Source of the DNA: JBBDSH01 sp040905045
Lineage (GTDB): Bacteria > Pseudomonadota > Gammaproteobacteria > Eutrophobiales > Eutrophobiaceae
Length of the DNA: 46,694 nucleotides
NCBI GenBank assembly: GCA_040905045.1
Contig: JBBDSH010000036.1
Coordinates: 1 to 46,694 of the forward strand
Direction: 5' to 3'
Shown here: positions 16,596-23,564 of the stretch, piece by piece
Layout of the letters: the number at the start of each line of letters is the position of its first letter
How positions within the stretch are numbered: the stretch's first letter is position 1
Notes under the pieces: model-generated
Told to the model about the DNA's origin: nothing
The model's database searches: none
What the model saw: the letters and a program-made list of their open reading frames with translations, nothing else
Made by a program: the position numbers and the translations under genes

Positions 16596-16629
16596 AACGG
16601 GCTGATACCTTGCCGGGTATCAGCCCGTT
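16596..16629 (+). terminator. Hairpin downstream of dcd, probable terminator
   Basis: A perfect 14-bp stem, AACGGGCTGATACC paired with GGTATCAGCCCGTT, encloses a 6-base loop. It lies between the dcd stop and the convergent lipoprotein gene. There is no T-run after it, so intrinsic termination is likely but not typical. It could serve both strands. Confidence 0.6.
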
Positions 16630-16675
16630 ATGAACAGTAACTCAGGGCTCCGTATCCGGTAGTCCGGACAGAAAC

Positions 16676-17005
16676 CTAACTGGTCAAATTAGCCAGTTCT
16701 TTTTCCAGCTTGGCCTTCCTCTTTTCCAGCTCCGATGTATCGTGTCCTTCCTTCTTGTAGCTCTCGATGATACGTTTCACACCGGCCAGCGCACTTCTGA
16801 CCTCGAATTCTTTCGTATCTTTCACATGATCCGGATAGAAAGTACCATCGATTGTCTTGCCGTTGGCGAATGCCGCAGTATCTCTGCCCTTATCCTTGCT
16901 GGCAGCAGTTCCGGTAGACTTCTCAGGTGCCATGGCCTCTTCCTGGCCATTGCCGCAGGCCGAAAGAAGGAAACAAAACAAGATAGAAGTAATCAGTACT
17001 CTCAT
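16676..17005 (-). CDS. Small predicted lipoprotein
   Basis: This 109-residue protein has a lipoprotein signal peptide (MRVLITSILFCFLLSAC) with lipobox LSAC and the acylated cysteine at residue 17. The mature part begins with a charged, low-complexity linker (GNGQEEAMAPEKSTGTAASKDKG in outline). It ends in a lysine/glutamate-rich helix (VKRIIESYKKEGHDTSELEKRKAKLEKELANL) that could form a coiled coil. Residue +2 is Gly, so outer-membrane sorting is likely by the E. coli rule. A good Shine-Dalgarno (GAGGGGG) precedes the ATG. I do not recognise a family. Confidence 0.8.
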   Translation of the reverse strand: MRVLITSILFCFLLSACGNGQEEAMAPEKSTGTAASKDKGRDTAAFANGKTIDGTFYPDHVKDTKEFEVRSALAGVKRIIESYKKEGHDTSELEKRKAKLEKELANLTS

Positions 17006-17223
17006 TTAACGTCCCCCTCGGATTTATTTGAAGAATCTTAGAATACAACACTTTACCTGCTTATTATGACAGATTAAAGCGCAAATTGAGAGTCTCCACC
17101 AGTATAACGGGTGTACCATAATCATTGGTTTTACCTCATGGGGAGCATTTAACTGATTGATAATACTGGATTCTTGAAAGTTCTGTGAGGCAGGATTCAA
17201 GTTATGGAGTCGCGAATACAGAC

Positions 17224-18618
17224 ATGAATTATCTTCCCATCTTCCTCAATATCAGGGGCCGCCCCAGCCTGGTGGTGGGCGGCGGTGATATTGCCTCGCG
17301 CAAGGTGCGGCAGCTTCTTGCCGCGGGTGCGCGGATTACCGTCGTCGCCCCCGAAATGGGCCCGGAACTGCGGCAACTGCATGGCGAAGGCCGGATTGAA
17401 TACCGTGAAGGCAGTTTCGATGAATCGCTGCTGGATAACTGTCATCTGGTCATCGCGGCCACCGACGATGAAGAGGTGAACCGGCAGGTCTCGGAAGCGG
17501 CCGGGGCACGGCGACTGCCGGTGAACGTGGTCGATAACCCGGCCCTGTGCAGTTTCATCATGCCGTCGGTGGTGGAGCGGGATCCGGTGGTGATCGCCAT
17601 TTCCACGGGTGGCGCCGCCCCGGTGCTGGCGAGACTGCTGCGCGCGCGGCTTGAAACCATGATCCCGTCCGCCTACGGGCGGCTGGCGGAACTGATGCGC
17701 TCTTTCAGAAGCCGTGTCAGGGAAACGTTTCCCGATATGCGCCGGCGCCGGCGATTCTGGGAGGATGTTCTGCAAGGGCCGGTCGCTGAAATGCTGTTTG
17801 CCGGCCAGGACAGGGCGGCGCTGCAAGCGCTGGAAAAGCAGTTACAGGAAGGACCGGACGGTGTCGAGGCCGGCGGTGAGGTGTATCTGGTCGGCGGCGG
17901 GCCCGGCGATCCGGATCTGCTTACGTTCCGGGCCCTGCGCCTCATGCAGCAGGCGGACGTTGTTCTCTATGATCGTCTGGTAGCGCCGGCCATCGTTGAT
18001 CTGGTAAGGCGGGACGCCGATCGTATTTATGTGGGCAAGAAAAGCGATCAACACACCCTCACCCAGGGCGAGATCAACGATCTTCTGGTGAAACTGGCGC
18101 TGGAGGGTAAACGGGTGCTGCGGCTCAAGGGCGGCGATCCCTTCATGTTCGGACGCGGCGGTGAGGAGATCGAATCCCTGACGGACAAGGGCATCCCGTT
18201 CCAGGTGGTGCCGGGCATCACCGCCGCCGCCGGCTGCTCCGCCTATGCCGGCATACCCCTGACGCACCGGGACTATGCCCAGTCATGCCTGTTCGTGACC
18301 GGGCATCTCAAGGATGGCAAATTCGACCTTAACTGGGATGCATTGATCCAGCCGCGCCAGACCATAGCCGTGTATATGGGCGTGGCGGGATTATCCATAT
18401 TCTGCAGCGAACTGATCCGGCGCGGCATGGATGCGGATACCCCCGCCGCGGTGGTCCAGCAGGGCACGACGCCGCAACAGCGGGTAGTGATCGGCGACCT
18501 TTCCACATTACCGAAACGCGTGGAATCCGAATCCATCAAACCACCGGCCATGGTTATCGTTGGCGACGTTGTCAGGCTGCATGAAAAGCTGGCCTGGTAT
18601 GAACCGATTCAGGAATGA
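17224..18618 (+). CDS. cysG: Siroheme synthase CysG (trifunctional)
   Basis: This 464-residue fusion makes siroheme from uroporphyrinogen III, for sulfite or nitrite reductase. The N-terminal half is the NAD-dependent precorrin-2 dehydrogenase/ferrochelatase (MNYLPIFLNIRGRPSLVVGGG with a Rossmann glycine motif, then NVVDNPALCSFIMPSVVERDPVVIAISTGGAAPVLARLLR). The C-terminal half is the SAM-dependent uroporphyrinogen methyltransferase (VYLVGGGPGDPDLLTFRALRLMQQADVVLYDRLV, then LRLKGGDPFMFGRGGEE). The ATG at 17224 fits the family N-terminus; a longer in-frame version from 17185 adds residues unlike the family. Its length is close to E. coli CysG (457). Confidence 0.97.
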   Translation: MNYLPIFLNIRGRPSLVVGGGDIASRKVRQLLAAGARITVVAPEMGPELRQLHGEGRIEYREGSFDESLLDNCHLVIAATDDEEVNRQVSEAAGARRLPVNVVDNPALCSFIMPSVVERDPVVIAISTGGAAPVLARLLRARLETMIPSAYGRLAELMRSFRSRVRETFPDMRRRRRFWEDVLQGPVAEMLFAGQDRAALQALEKQLQEGPDGVEAGGEVYLVGGGPGDPDLLTFRALRLMQQADVVLYDRLVAPAIVDLVRRDADRIYVGKKSDQHTLTQGEINDLLVKLALEGKRVLRLKGGDPFMFGRGGEEIESLTDKGIPFQVVPGITAAAGCSAYAGIPLTHRDYAQSCLFVTGHLKDGKFDLNWDALIQPRQTIAVYMGVAGLSIFCSELIRRGMDADTPAAVVQQGTTPQQRVVIGDLSTLPKRVESESIKPPAMVIVGDVVRLHEKLAWYEPIQE

Positions 18619-18657
18619 TCCGGTCAGTGATGGGTTTCCTGCAGATAACCCGTGGCA

Positions 18658-18687
18658 CCTGTAGGAGCGGCGACCCCGCCGCGAACC
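18658..18687. repeat. REP-like palindrome after cysG
   Basis: The sequence CCTGTAGGAGCGGCGACCCC followed by GCCGCGAACC contains a short stem (GCGGCG/CGCCGC) and matches the widespread gammaproteobacterial GTAGGAGCGG-type repetitive extragenic palindrome. It lies between the convergent cysG and msrB genes and may help end transcription. Only this one copy was noticed in the window. Confidence 0.55.
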
Positions 18688-18721
18688 TGGTTCTATAAGA
18701 CTATAAATCAGACTTGTGGAC

Positions 18722-19120
18722 TCAATCCTTGTCCAACCGCAGGGACACCGAGTTGATGCAGTAACGCAGCCCCGTGGGTTCCGGACCGTCATCGAACACA
18801 TGCCCCAGATGGGCGTCACAGGCGCTGCACATGACTTCAGTGCGAACCATGCCATGGCTGGTATCCCGTTCCGTCTTGACGGCACCTTCATCTATGGGTT
18901 CGTAAAAACTGGGCCAGCCGGTGCCGGAATCAAATTTTGCCTCTGAACTGAACAGCTCCCGGCCGCAACAGACACAGCGGTAGGTGCCGGTTTCCTTGCA
19001 GTCATGGTATTCCCCGGTAAAGGCACGCTCGGTGCCCTTCTGCCGGCAAACCTGGTATTGCTCCGGCGTCAGTTCCTCACGCCATTCCTGATCGGTTTTA
19101 TTTACTTTATCGTTCTGCAT
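18722..19120 (-). CDS. msrB: Peptide methionine-(R)-S-oxide reductase MsrB
   Basis: This 132-residue enzyme repairs the R epimer of methionine sulfoxide with thioredoxin as reductant. The catalytic cysteine is C121 in RYCINSVSL. A structural zinc site is formed by C49/C52 (CVCC) and C98/C101 (CSAC). The conserved FDSGTGWPSFYEP and HLGHVFDDGP segments are intact. A separate msrA is not seen here. It lies 17 bases downstream of the LPPGL-repeat gene on the same strand and may be cotranscribed with it. Confidence 0.97.
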   Translation of the reverse strand: MQNDKVNKTDQEWREELTPEQYQVCRQKGTERAFTGEYHDCKETGTYRCVCCGRELFSSEAKFDSGTGWPSFYEPIDEGAVKTERDTSHGMVRTEVMCSACDAHLGHVFDDGPEPTGLRYCINSVSLRLDKD

Positions 19121-19136
19121 ACTGGTCTGGTTGAAT

Positions 19137-19613
19137 CTAATCGCTGCCTGTCACGACATCCGTGATGATATCGGCGATGCGTCCCGTTGCCTTTTCCACG
19201 AGAACCACGGTCGCGTCCTCGATGATGGATCGCTCATAACCGCTGGGTGCCGGCGGTAACCGGCTCTGGAGATCGCCGGGCAAGTCACGTTTGGCCAGTC
19301 CCGGTGGCAGGGTGCCGTTCTTCTGCAATTGTTTTTCCAGTCCCGGCGGCAGACGGTCCTTCTTCGCCAGTCCGGGCGGTAACCCCTTTTTACCCTTCGG
19401 CCGATCTTTTCCGTTACCGGCCCGGTGCTCGCTTTCCGTACCCTTTCCATGCTCACCCAGGTATTCCTTGATCAGGCGGCGTTCCAGTTCGCTGAATCCG
19501 GCCTCCGCTGCTTTCTCTACGGAACTTTTAACCATATTGTCTTCGGCCTGGCTGATCGCCGGCAGGAACAACAGGGCCGAGGCCAGGGTTGTACACAGGA
19601 GTGATCGATTCAT
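19137..19613 (-). CDS. Exported protein with LPPGL repeats, function unknown
   Basis: This 158-residue protein has a Sec signal peptide (MNRSLLCTTLASALLFLPAISQA) and is probably periplasmic. A lysine/glycine-rich middle carries near-repeats of the word LPPGLxK: KKGLPPGLAKKDR, LPPGLEKQLQKNG and LPPGLAKRDLPGD (about residues 75-115). This is followed by a predicted beta/alpha tail (YERSIIEDATVVLVEKATGRIADIITDVV). Similar LPPGLAK-word proteins occur in many proteobacteria without a defined role. The spacing to msrB (17 bases) suggests cotranscription, which is a weak hint of envelope stress. I cannot assign a function. Confidence 0.75.
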   Translation of the reverse strand: MNRSLLCTTLASALLFLPAISQAEDNMVKSSVEKAAEAGFSELERRLIKEYLGEHGKGTESEHRAGNGKDRPKGKKGLPPGLAKKDRLPPGLEKQLQKNGTLPPGLAKRDLPGDLQSRLPPAPSGYERSIIEDATVVLVEKATGRIADIITDVVTGSD

Positions 19614-19773
19614 GGTTTTCTCATTCCGATTGGACTTGCCTGATTCTATTATTCATTCGGAACTCATAACAGTATCTTATAATCGCCAATCGGGAAAAGG
19701 CCGGCGACAACACACGTTTCAGCCTGAAGATTAGCGATCCGTCTCTCGGAGCCGGCGAAATGCTATTTTTTCC

Positions 19774-19824
19774 TTGCGCGTTCTCTAAAAGTTCTCTATT
19801 CTGAAAAGAGAACTTTTAGAGAAC
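19774..19824 (+). promoter_or_regulatory. lexA promoter with LexA operator dyad
   Basis: A perfect 18-bp inverted repeat flanks a 9-base spacer: GTTCTCTAAAAGTTCTCT (19780-19797) and AGAGAACTTTTAGAGAAC (19807-19824). Each half also contains a direct repeat of GTTCTC at an 11-base period. A promoter fits around it: -35 TTGCGC at 19774-19779, 17 bases, -10 TATTCT at 19797-19802. The left half fills the spacer and the right half covers the start region. It ends six bases before the lexA ATG. This is the expected position for LexA autoregulation, but it is not the CTGT-N8-ACAG box. Confidence 0.85.
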
Positions 19825-19830
19825 ATACAT

Positions 19831-20424
19831 ATGTTGACCCGGGTTGAGGAAAAATTGCTGCAGTTCATTACCCGCTTTATCGCCCAGAACGGCCACGCGC
19901 CGACCCTGGTCGAGATGGGGCAAGCACTGGGTATCCGTTCCAAGGGCACGGTACACCGTTATGTGGAATCCCTGGTGGACAAGGGCCACCTGCGCCGCAA
20001 CGGGCGCGGCTGGCGCGGGGTGCGCCTGACCGGTGAAAACGACAGGCGGCTGACCATCCTGCCCCTGCAGGGGCGCATTGCCGCCGGCCGGCCCATCGAG
20101 GCGATTCCAGGCCAGCGGGAAGTGAATTTTTCCGAGTTGCTGCTGGGCCACGATCGTTATGTTCTGGAGGTCAGCGGCGATTCCATGATTGAGGCCGGTA
20201 TCCTGGACGGTGATATGGTGGTTGTGCGGCAGGCGGATACCGCCGATAACGGCGACATCGTCGTGGCTCTGATCGACAACGAGGAAGTGACGCTGAAACG
20301 CCTGCGCCGGCACGGGGACCGGATTGAATTGATCCCCGCCAATTCCACCCTCGCTTCCATGATCTATCCCGCTGATCGCGTCCGTATTCAGGGAATAGTC
20401 GTGGGCCAGCTCCGCCTCTATTGA
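19831..20424 (+). CDS. lexA: LexA repressor (SOS regulator)
   Basis: This 197-residue repressor is inactivated by RecA-stimulated self-cleavage. The N-terminal winged helix-turn-helix (residues 1-66) reads APTLVEMGQALGIRSKGTVHRYVESLVDKGHLRR. The recognition helix (RSKGTVHRYVE) differs clearly from the E. coli sequence (RSPNAAEEHLK). The cleavage bond is A85-G86 in GRIAAGRPIE, the nucleophile Ser118 is in GDSM, and the general-base Lys156 is in EVTLKRL. The recognition-helix difference agrees with the unusual operator just upstream. Other SOS genes are not present locally. The leader is very short and the Shine-Dalgarno poor. Confidence 0.95.
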   Translation: MLTRVEEKLLQFITRFIAQNGHAPTLVEMGQALGIRSKGTVHRYVESLVDKGHLRRNGRGWRGVRLTGENDRRLTILPLQGRIAAGRPIEAIPGQREVNFSELLLGHDRYVLEVSGDSMIEAGILDGDMVVVRQADTADNGDIVVALIDNEEVTLKRLRRHGDRIELIPANSTLASMIYPADRVRIQGIVVGQLRLY

Positions 20425-20450
20425 TGACACGCTCCAATACATAAATATCT

Positions 20451-20597
20451 GCCACAGAGGACACAGAGGTTGAAGTGAGGAGTAAGGAGAGAGGTGTGAG
20501 GTGTAACGCTATCGTCAGTTTTCTTATGCTTTCGAAATTCAGTGTACTCCTCACACCTTACACCTCACCCCTCACAAAGACCTGTGTTCTCTGTGGC
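20451..20597. repeat. Nested inverted-repeat element between lexA and srkA
   Basis: The outer arms are GCCACAGAGGACACAGAGG (20451-20469) and the inverted CCTGTGTTCTCTGTGGC (20581-20597). Inside them is a second inverted repeat made of gtgagg/gtaagg words: about 20474-20506 (AGTGAGGAGTAAGGAGAGAG and on) and about 20543-20575 (its inverse, ACTCCTCACACCTTACACCT and on). The two word families occur separately elsewhere in the window (10959; 34044; 39697). This looks like one element inserted into another. No gene is inside. The srkA stop is five bases from the right end. Confidence 0.8.
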
Positions 20598-20601
20598 TTA
20601 T

Positions 20602-21591
20602 TCAATCCGGCCGCCATTCCAGGGGCGGTTCCTGCATGGCGGCGGATTGTTCCCGCAGGTCGAGAATATGATCCTGCCAGTACTTCTGGGTATTGAACCA
20701 GGGAAAGGCCAGGGGGAAGGCTGGATCCTCCCAGCGCATGGCCAGCCAGCCGGCGTAATGGATCATGCGCAGGCTGCGCAGGGCCTCGATCAGATTCAGT
20801 TCCACCGGATCGAAATCGCGAAACTCGCAATAGCCGTCCAGCAAATCATGCAGCCGCGCCGTCATGTATATCCGATCGCCTGAAAGAAACATCCACAAAT
20901 CCTGGATCGCCGGTCCCATGCAGGTATCGTCGAAATCCACCAGAAAAGGGCCGTCGCGCCAGAGGATATTGCCCAGGTGACAGTCGCCGTGCAGGCGCAG
21001 GCTTTTGTAGTCTCCGTAGCGGTCCAGGCATTGCTCGACTTGTGCGATGACGTCCTGTGCAACGGATTCATAGGCCGGCGCCAGATCCGCGGGGAGAAAA
21101 TCATGCTCCAGTATGAATTGATGCGGGATGAGGGCCAGTTGTTCCATGCTCAGGGTGCGGCGATGCTGGAAGGACTGGAGTGCACCGACGTTATGCAATC
21201 TGGCAAGACAACGGCCCAACTGTGTCAATTGCTGCGCATCATCCAGTTCCGGCGGGCGGCCGCCGATGCGGGGGTATATGGCGAAACGGAACGGCCCGGT
21301 ATGAAACAGGGTTTGCCCGTTTTCCCCCGCCAGAGGCGCAATGACCGGCAGTTCACGGGCGGCCAGTTCCAGGGTGAAGCTATGTTCCTCCAGGATAGTC
21401 TCATTGGACCAGCGGCGGGGCCGGTAGAACTTGCCGATGACCGGATTGCCGTCCTCGATTCCGATCTGATAGACGCGGTTTTCATAGCTGTTCAGTGCCA
21501 GTATCCGGCCGTCGCAGCGGAAGCCGTATTGTTCCAGGGCATTAAGAATATCGTCCGGGCCGAGATGGCTGTAGGACGTTAAGTCATCCAT
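20602..21591 (-). CDS. srkA: Stress response kinase A (SrkA/YihE/RdoA family)
   Basis: This 329-residue aminoglycoside-phosphotransferase-fold Ser/Thr protein kinase in E. coli counters toxin-induced and Cpx-linked stress death. The nucleotide-binding N-lobe contains YENRVYQIGIEDGNPVIGKFYRP. The catalytic loop is LRLHGDCHLGNILW (Asp and Asn visible), and the metal-binding DFDD follows. The start MDDLTSYSHLGPDDILNAL at 21591 matches the family; the longer frame upstream begins with a low-quality glycine/arginine stretch. It is convergent with lexA, with the nested repeat between them. Confidence 0.92.
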   Translation of the reverse strand: MDDLTSYSHLGPDDILNALEQYGFRCDGRILALNSYENRVYQIGIEDGNPVIGKFYRPRRWSNETILEEHSFTLELAARELPVIAPLAGENGQTLFHTGPFRFAIYPRIGGRPPELDDAQQLTQLGRCLARLHNVGALQSFQHRRTLSMEQLALIPHQFILEHDFLPADLAPAYESVAQDVIAQVEQCLDRYGDYKSLRLHGDCHLGNILWRDGPFLVDFDDTCMGPAIQDLWMFLSGDRIYMTARLHDLLDGYCEFRDFDPVELNLIEALRSLRMIHYAGWLAMRWEDPAFPLAFPWFNTQKYWQDHILDLREQSAAMQEPPLEWRPD

Positions 21592-21678
21592 GGTGGGGAT
21601 TGTACAGCAAAGCCGGCGTCTGCCACCGCCGGTTACACCCCCCCCCGAAAGGGGACACATCCGTGTGTCGGAGGCGGG

Positions 21679-22119
21679 CTAGTTCCAGTTCTGGAATTCG
21701 ATCTTCCAGGTACCGTCGGCCTGACGCAGGAAGACGTTGGTTAATTCGCCGTCGATCTCGCGCTGCTCTCCGGCATCATCGATGGTCGCCATCCAGACGG
21801 CGCTTTGATAGACACGGTCACCGTCCATGCGCAGGCTGATCGACTGAATCTGGAAATCGTCCATGCGGATGCGGATGTGCCGGTTCAGGAAGTCGGTGAA
21901 ATCCGCATCGCCCAGGATCTCCTGGCTGGGAGGCACCACCACCGCATTACGGGTATAAAGTGCCTTCAGTTCCGTATCGTCCAGACTGCGGTTCATGGCT
22001 TCCTGCCAGCGTGCATTGTTTTCGTCGATGCCCGGCACGGACAGGGCAGTCCCGGCGACGGCGGATGAAACGGCGCCGAAGAGGGTCAGGGCGAGACTGA
22101 GTTTGTATATTGCTTTCAT
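21679..22119 (-). CDS. Exported SnoaL/NTF2-like protein
   Basis: This 146-residue protein has a signal peptide (MKAIYKLSLALTLFGAVSSAVAG) and a mature domain with the cone-shaped NTF2-like pattern: NARWQEAMNRSLDDTELKALYTRNAVVVPPSQEILGD, then a beta-rich second half ending TNVFLRQADGTWKIEFQNWN. Such domains act as ligand-binding or enzymatic pockets, and no catalytic residues can be assigned. A strong Shine-Dalgarno (AAGGAGAA) fixes the ATG at 22119. It is divergent from the LysR-type regulator, which makes it the most likely target of that regulator. Confidence 0.8.
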   Translation of the reverse strand: MKAIYKLSLALTLFGAVSSAVAGTALSVPGIDENNARWQEAMNRSLDDTELKALYTRNAVVVPPSQEILGDADFTDFLNRHIRIRMDDFQIQSISLRMDGDRVYQSAVWMATIDDAGEQREIDGELTNVFLRQADGTWKIEFQNWN

Positions 22120-22242
22120 GGTCGTTCTCCTTATTTGTGTATGGCCGCAACCTGCCGGATATTTACGTAAGCCGCTGATGTTGCGATGCAATAGAAGATA
22201 ATGATTCCATGATAGATTTACAATAGCGATTTATTTAATATA

Positions 22243-22263
22243 TTGTTTACTAATAGTTAACAA
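22243..22263. promoter_or_regulatory. LysR-type box upstream of the regulator gene
   Basis: The interrupted palindrome TTGTT-N11-AACAA follows the T-N11-A rule for LysR-family binding. It lies 15 bases before the regulator ATG, in the divergent gap shared with the NTF2-like gene. The position suits autoregulation and control of the neighbour. Confidence 0.6.
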
Positions 22264-22278
22264 TAATCGAGGGTTGCT

Positions 22279-23193
22279 ATGGATAAACTCACCAGCATGC
22301 GGGCGTTCCTGCGGGTAGCGCGACTGGGCAGCTTTTCCGCCGCCGCCGAAGAAATGGGGCTGTCCAAGGCCATGATCTCCAGGCATGTCAGCAGTCTGGA
22401 AAACCAGCTGGATGTGCAGTTGATCAATCGCACTACCCGCCATCTAAGCCTGACGGAAGTGGGTATCGCCTACCGCGACCGTATACGGGAGATCCTCAAT
22501 GAAATCGAGGAAACCGAACTGGCGGTTTCCTCGTTGAATGCGGAGCCGCGGGGGACTCTGCGACTGATGGCGCCGACTTCCTTCGGCGCTTTTCATATTA
22601 CCCGGGCCATGGCGGAGTACCGCTGCCTTCATCCCGATGTCAGCTTTGATCTGCAGTTGACGGAGCGCTCGCCGGATATTGTCGAGGAAGGACTGGATAT
22701 GGCTGTTCGTGTCGGCGGCCTGGAGGATTCCAGTCTGGTGGCGAGAAAACTGGCGGAGGTGCGATCAGTGGTGTGTGCCTCGCCGGCGTATTTGCAAACG
22801 CATGGCGTGCCGCGGCAACCATCGGATCTGCGCCGGCATAACTGTCTTGTCTATACGCCGCGCGCCCCGGTGTATGAATGGCAGTTCAGCGACAACGGCG
22901 AGGCCTTTACAGTCTCTGTTAATGGCAATGTCCGTTCCAATGTCGGCGATGCACTGCGTGTTGCCGCCATTGAGGGGGTCGGACTGGCCCAGTTGCCCAC
23001 CTACATTGTCGGACTGGATATCGAGGCGGGCAGGCTGACCGCGGTTCTGGAGGCGTTCGAAGGCCCGGCCCGGCCCATGTACGCGGTTTACCAGCACCGG
23101 CGACATTTATCGGCCAAGGTAAGGACGTTCGTGGATTTCCTGGTGGATCGTTATCAGCCCGTGCCCTACTGGGAGCAGTGGACGAAGCGCTAG
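22279..23193 (+). CDS. LysR-family transcriptional regulator
   Basis: This 304-residue regulator has a canonical N-terminal winged helix-turn-helix (MDKLTSMRAFLRVARLGSFSAAAEEMGLSKAMISRHVSSLENQLDVQLINRTTRHLSLTEVG in outline). A two-lobed effector-binding domain follows (about residues 90-295), with GTLRLMAPTSFGAFHITRAM and GVGLAQLPTYIVGLDIEAGRL. It belongs by sequence to the AaeR/DmlR-like group common in proteobacteria. The inducer is unknown. It is divergently transcribed from the exported NTF2-like gene, with a LysR box between them. The segment between its stop and repeat copy 3 (about 118 bases) holds nothing recognisable. Confidence 0.93.
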   Translation: MDKLTSMRAFLRVARLGSFSAAAEEMGLSKAMISRHVSSLENQLDVQLINRTTRHLSLTEVGIAYRDRIREILNEIEETELAVSSLNAEPRGTLRLMAPTSFGAFHITRAMAEYRCLHPDVSFDLQLTERSPDIVEEGLDMAVRVGGLEDSSLVARKLAEVRSVVCASPAYLQTHGVPRQPSDLRRHNCLVYTPRAPVYEWQFSDNGEAFTVSVNGNVRSNVGDALRVAAIEGVGLAQLPTYIVGLDIEAGRLTAVLEAFEGPARPMYAVYQHRRHLSAKVRTFVDFLVDRYQPVPYWEQWTKR

Positions 23194-23310
23194 GTTTACT
23201 ATGCCCGCGGGTATAAACGGGCTAAGCTGTTTTGTATTGCGGGTTGGGTCTTATCGTGTAATCGCAGGGATTCAGGAAGACAGTCTACCAGTGTACCTTT
23301 ATTAATGAGA

Positions 23311-23517
23311 CCGGAAGTATCCCGACATTCCTCAGTGGGAGTCGCTGTGAATACGTCCCCCGGATCAAGCCTGCCCCGGCCAACGAGCCGGGGTCCAGGG
23401 CAGGCTCTGTACGCTCGACGGCCGTATCTCCCGGATCAAGCCTGCCCCGGTCGAAGAGCCGGGGTCCGGGACAGGCTATGCGGGCCGACGGTCCCACAGA
23501 GGAATGTCGGGATACTT
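23311..23517. repeat. MITE-like dispersed repeat, copy 3
   Basis: This copy of about 207 bp has arms AAGTATCCCGACATTCCTC (from about 23315) and its inverse ending ATGTCGGGATACTT (to 23517). The interior holds two tandem variants of the GC hairpin unit (CGGATCAAGCCTGCCCCGG, each followed by CCGGGGTCC and AGGCT). The outer flanks are swapped compared with copy 2: the ATTAATGAGACCGGAAG side is on the left and the TTATAATCTGCTTAATAA side on the right, while the interior keeps its orientation. It lies directly upstream of the Sel1 gene. Confidence 0.82.
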
Positions 23518-23564
23518 ATAATCTGCTTAATAACTTACTTAACAGACTGGACAAAAGCGAGGTC

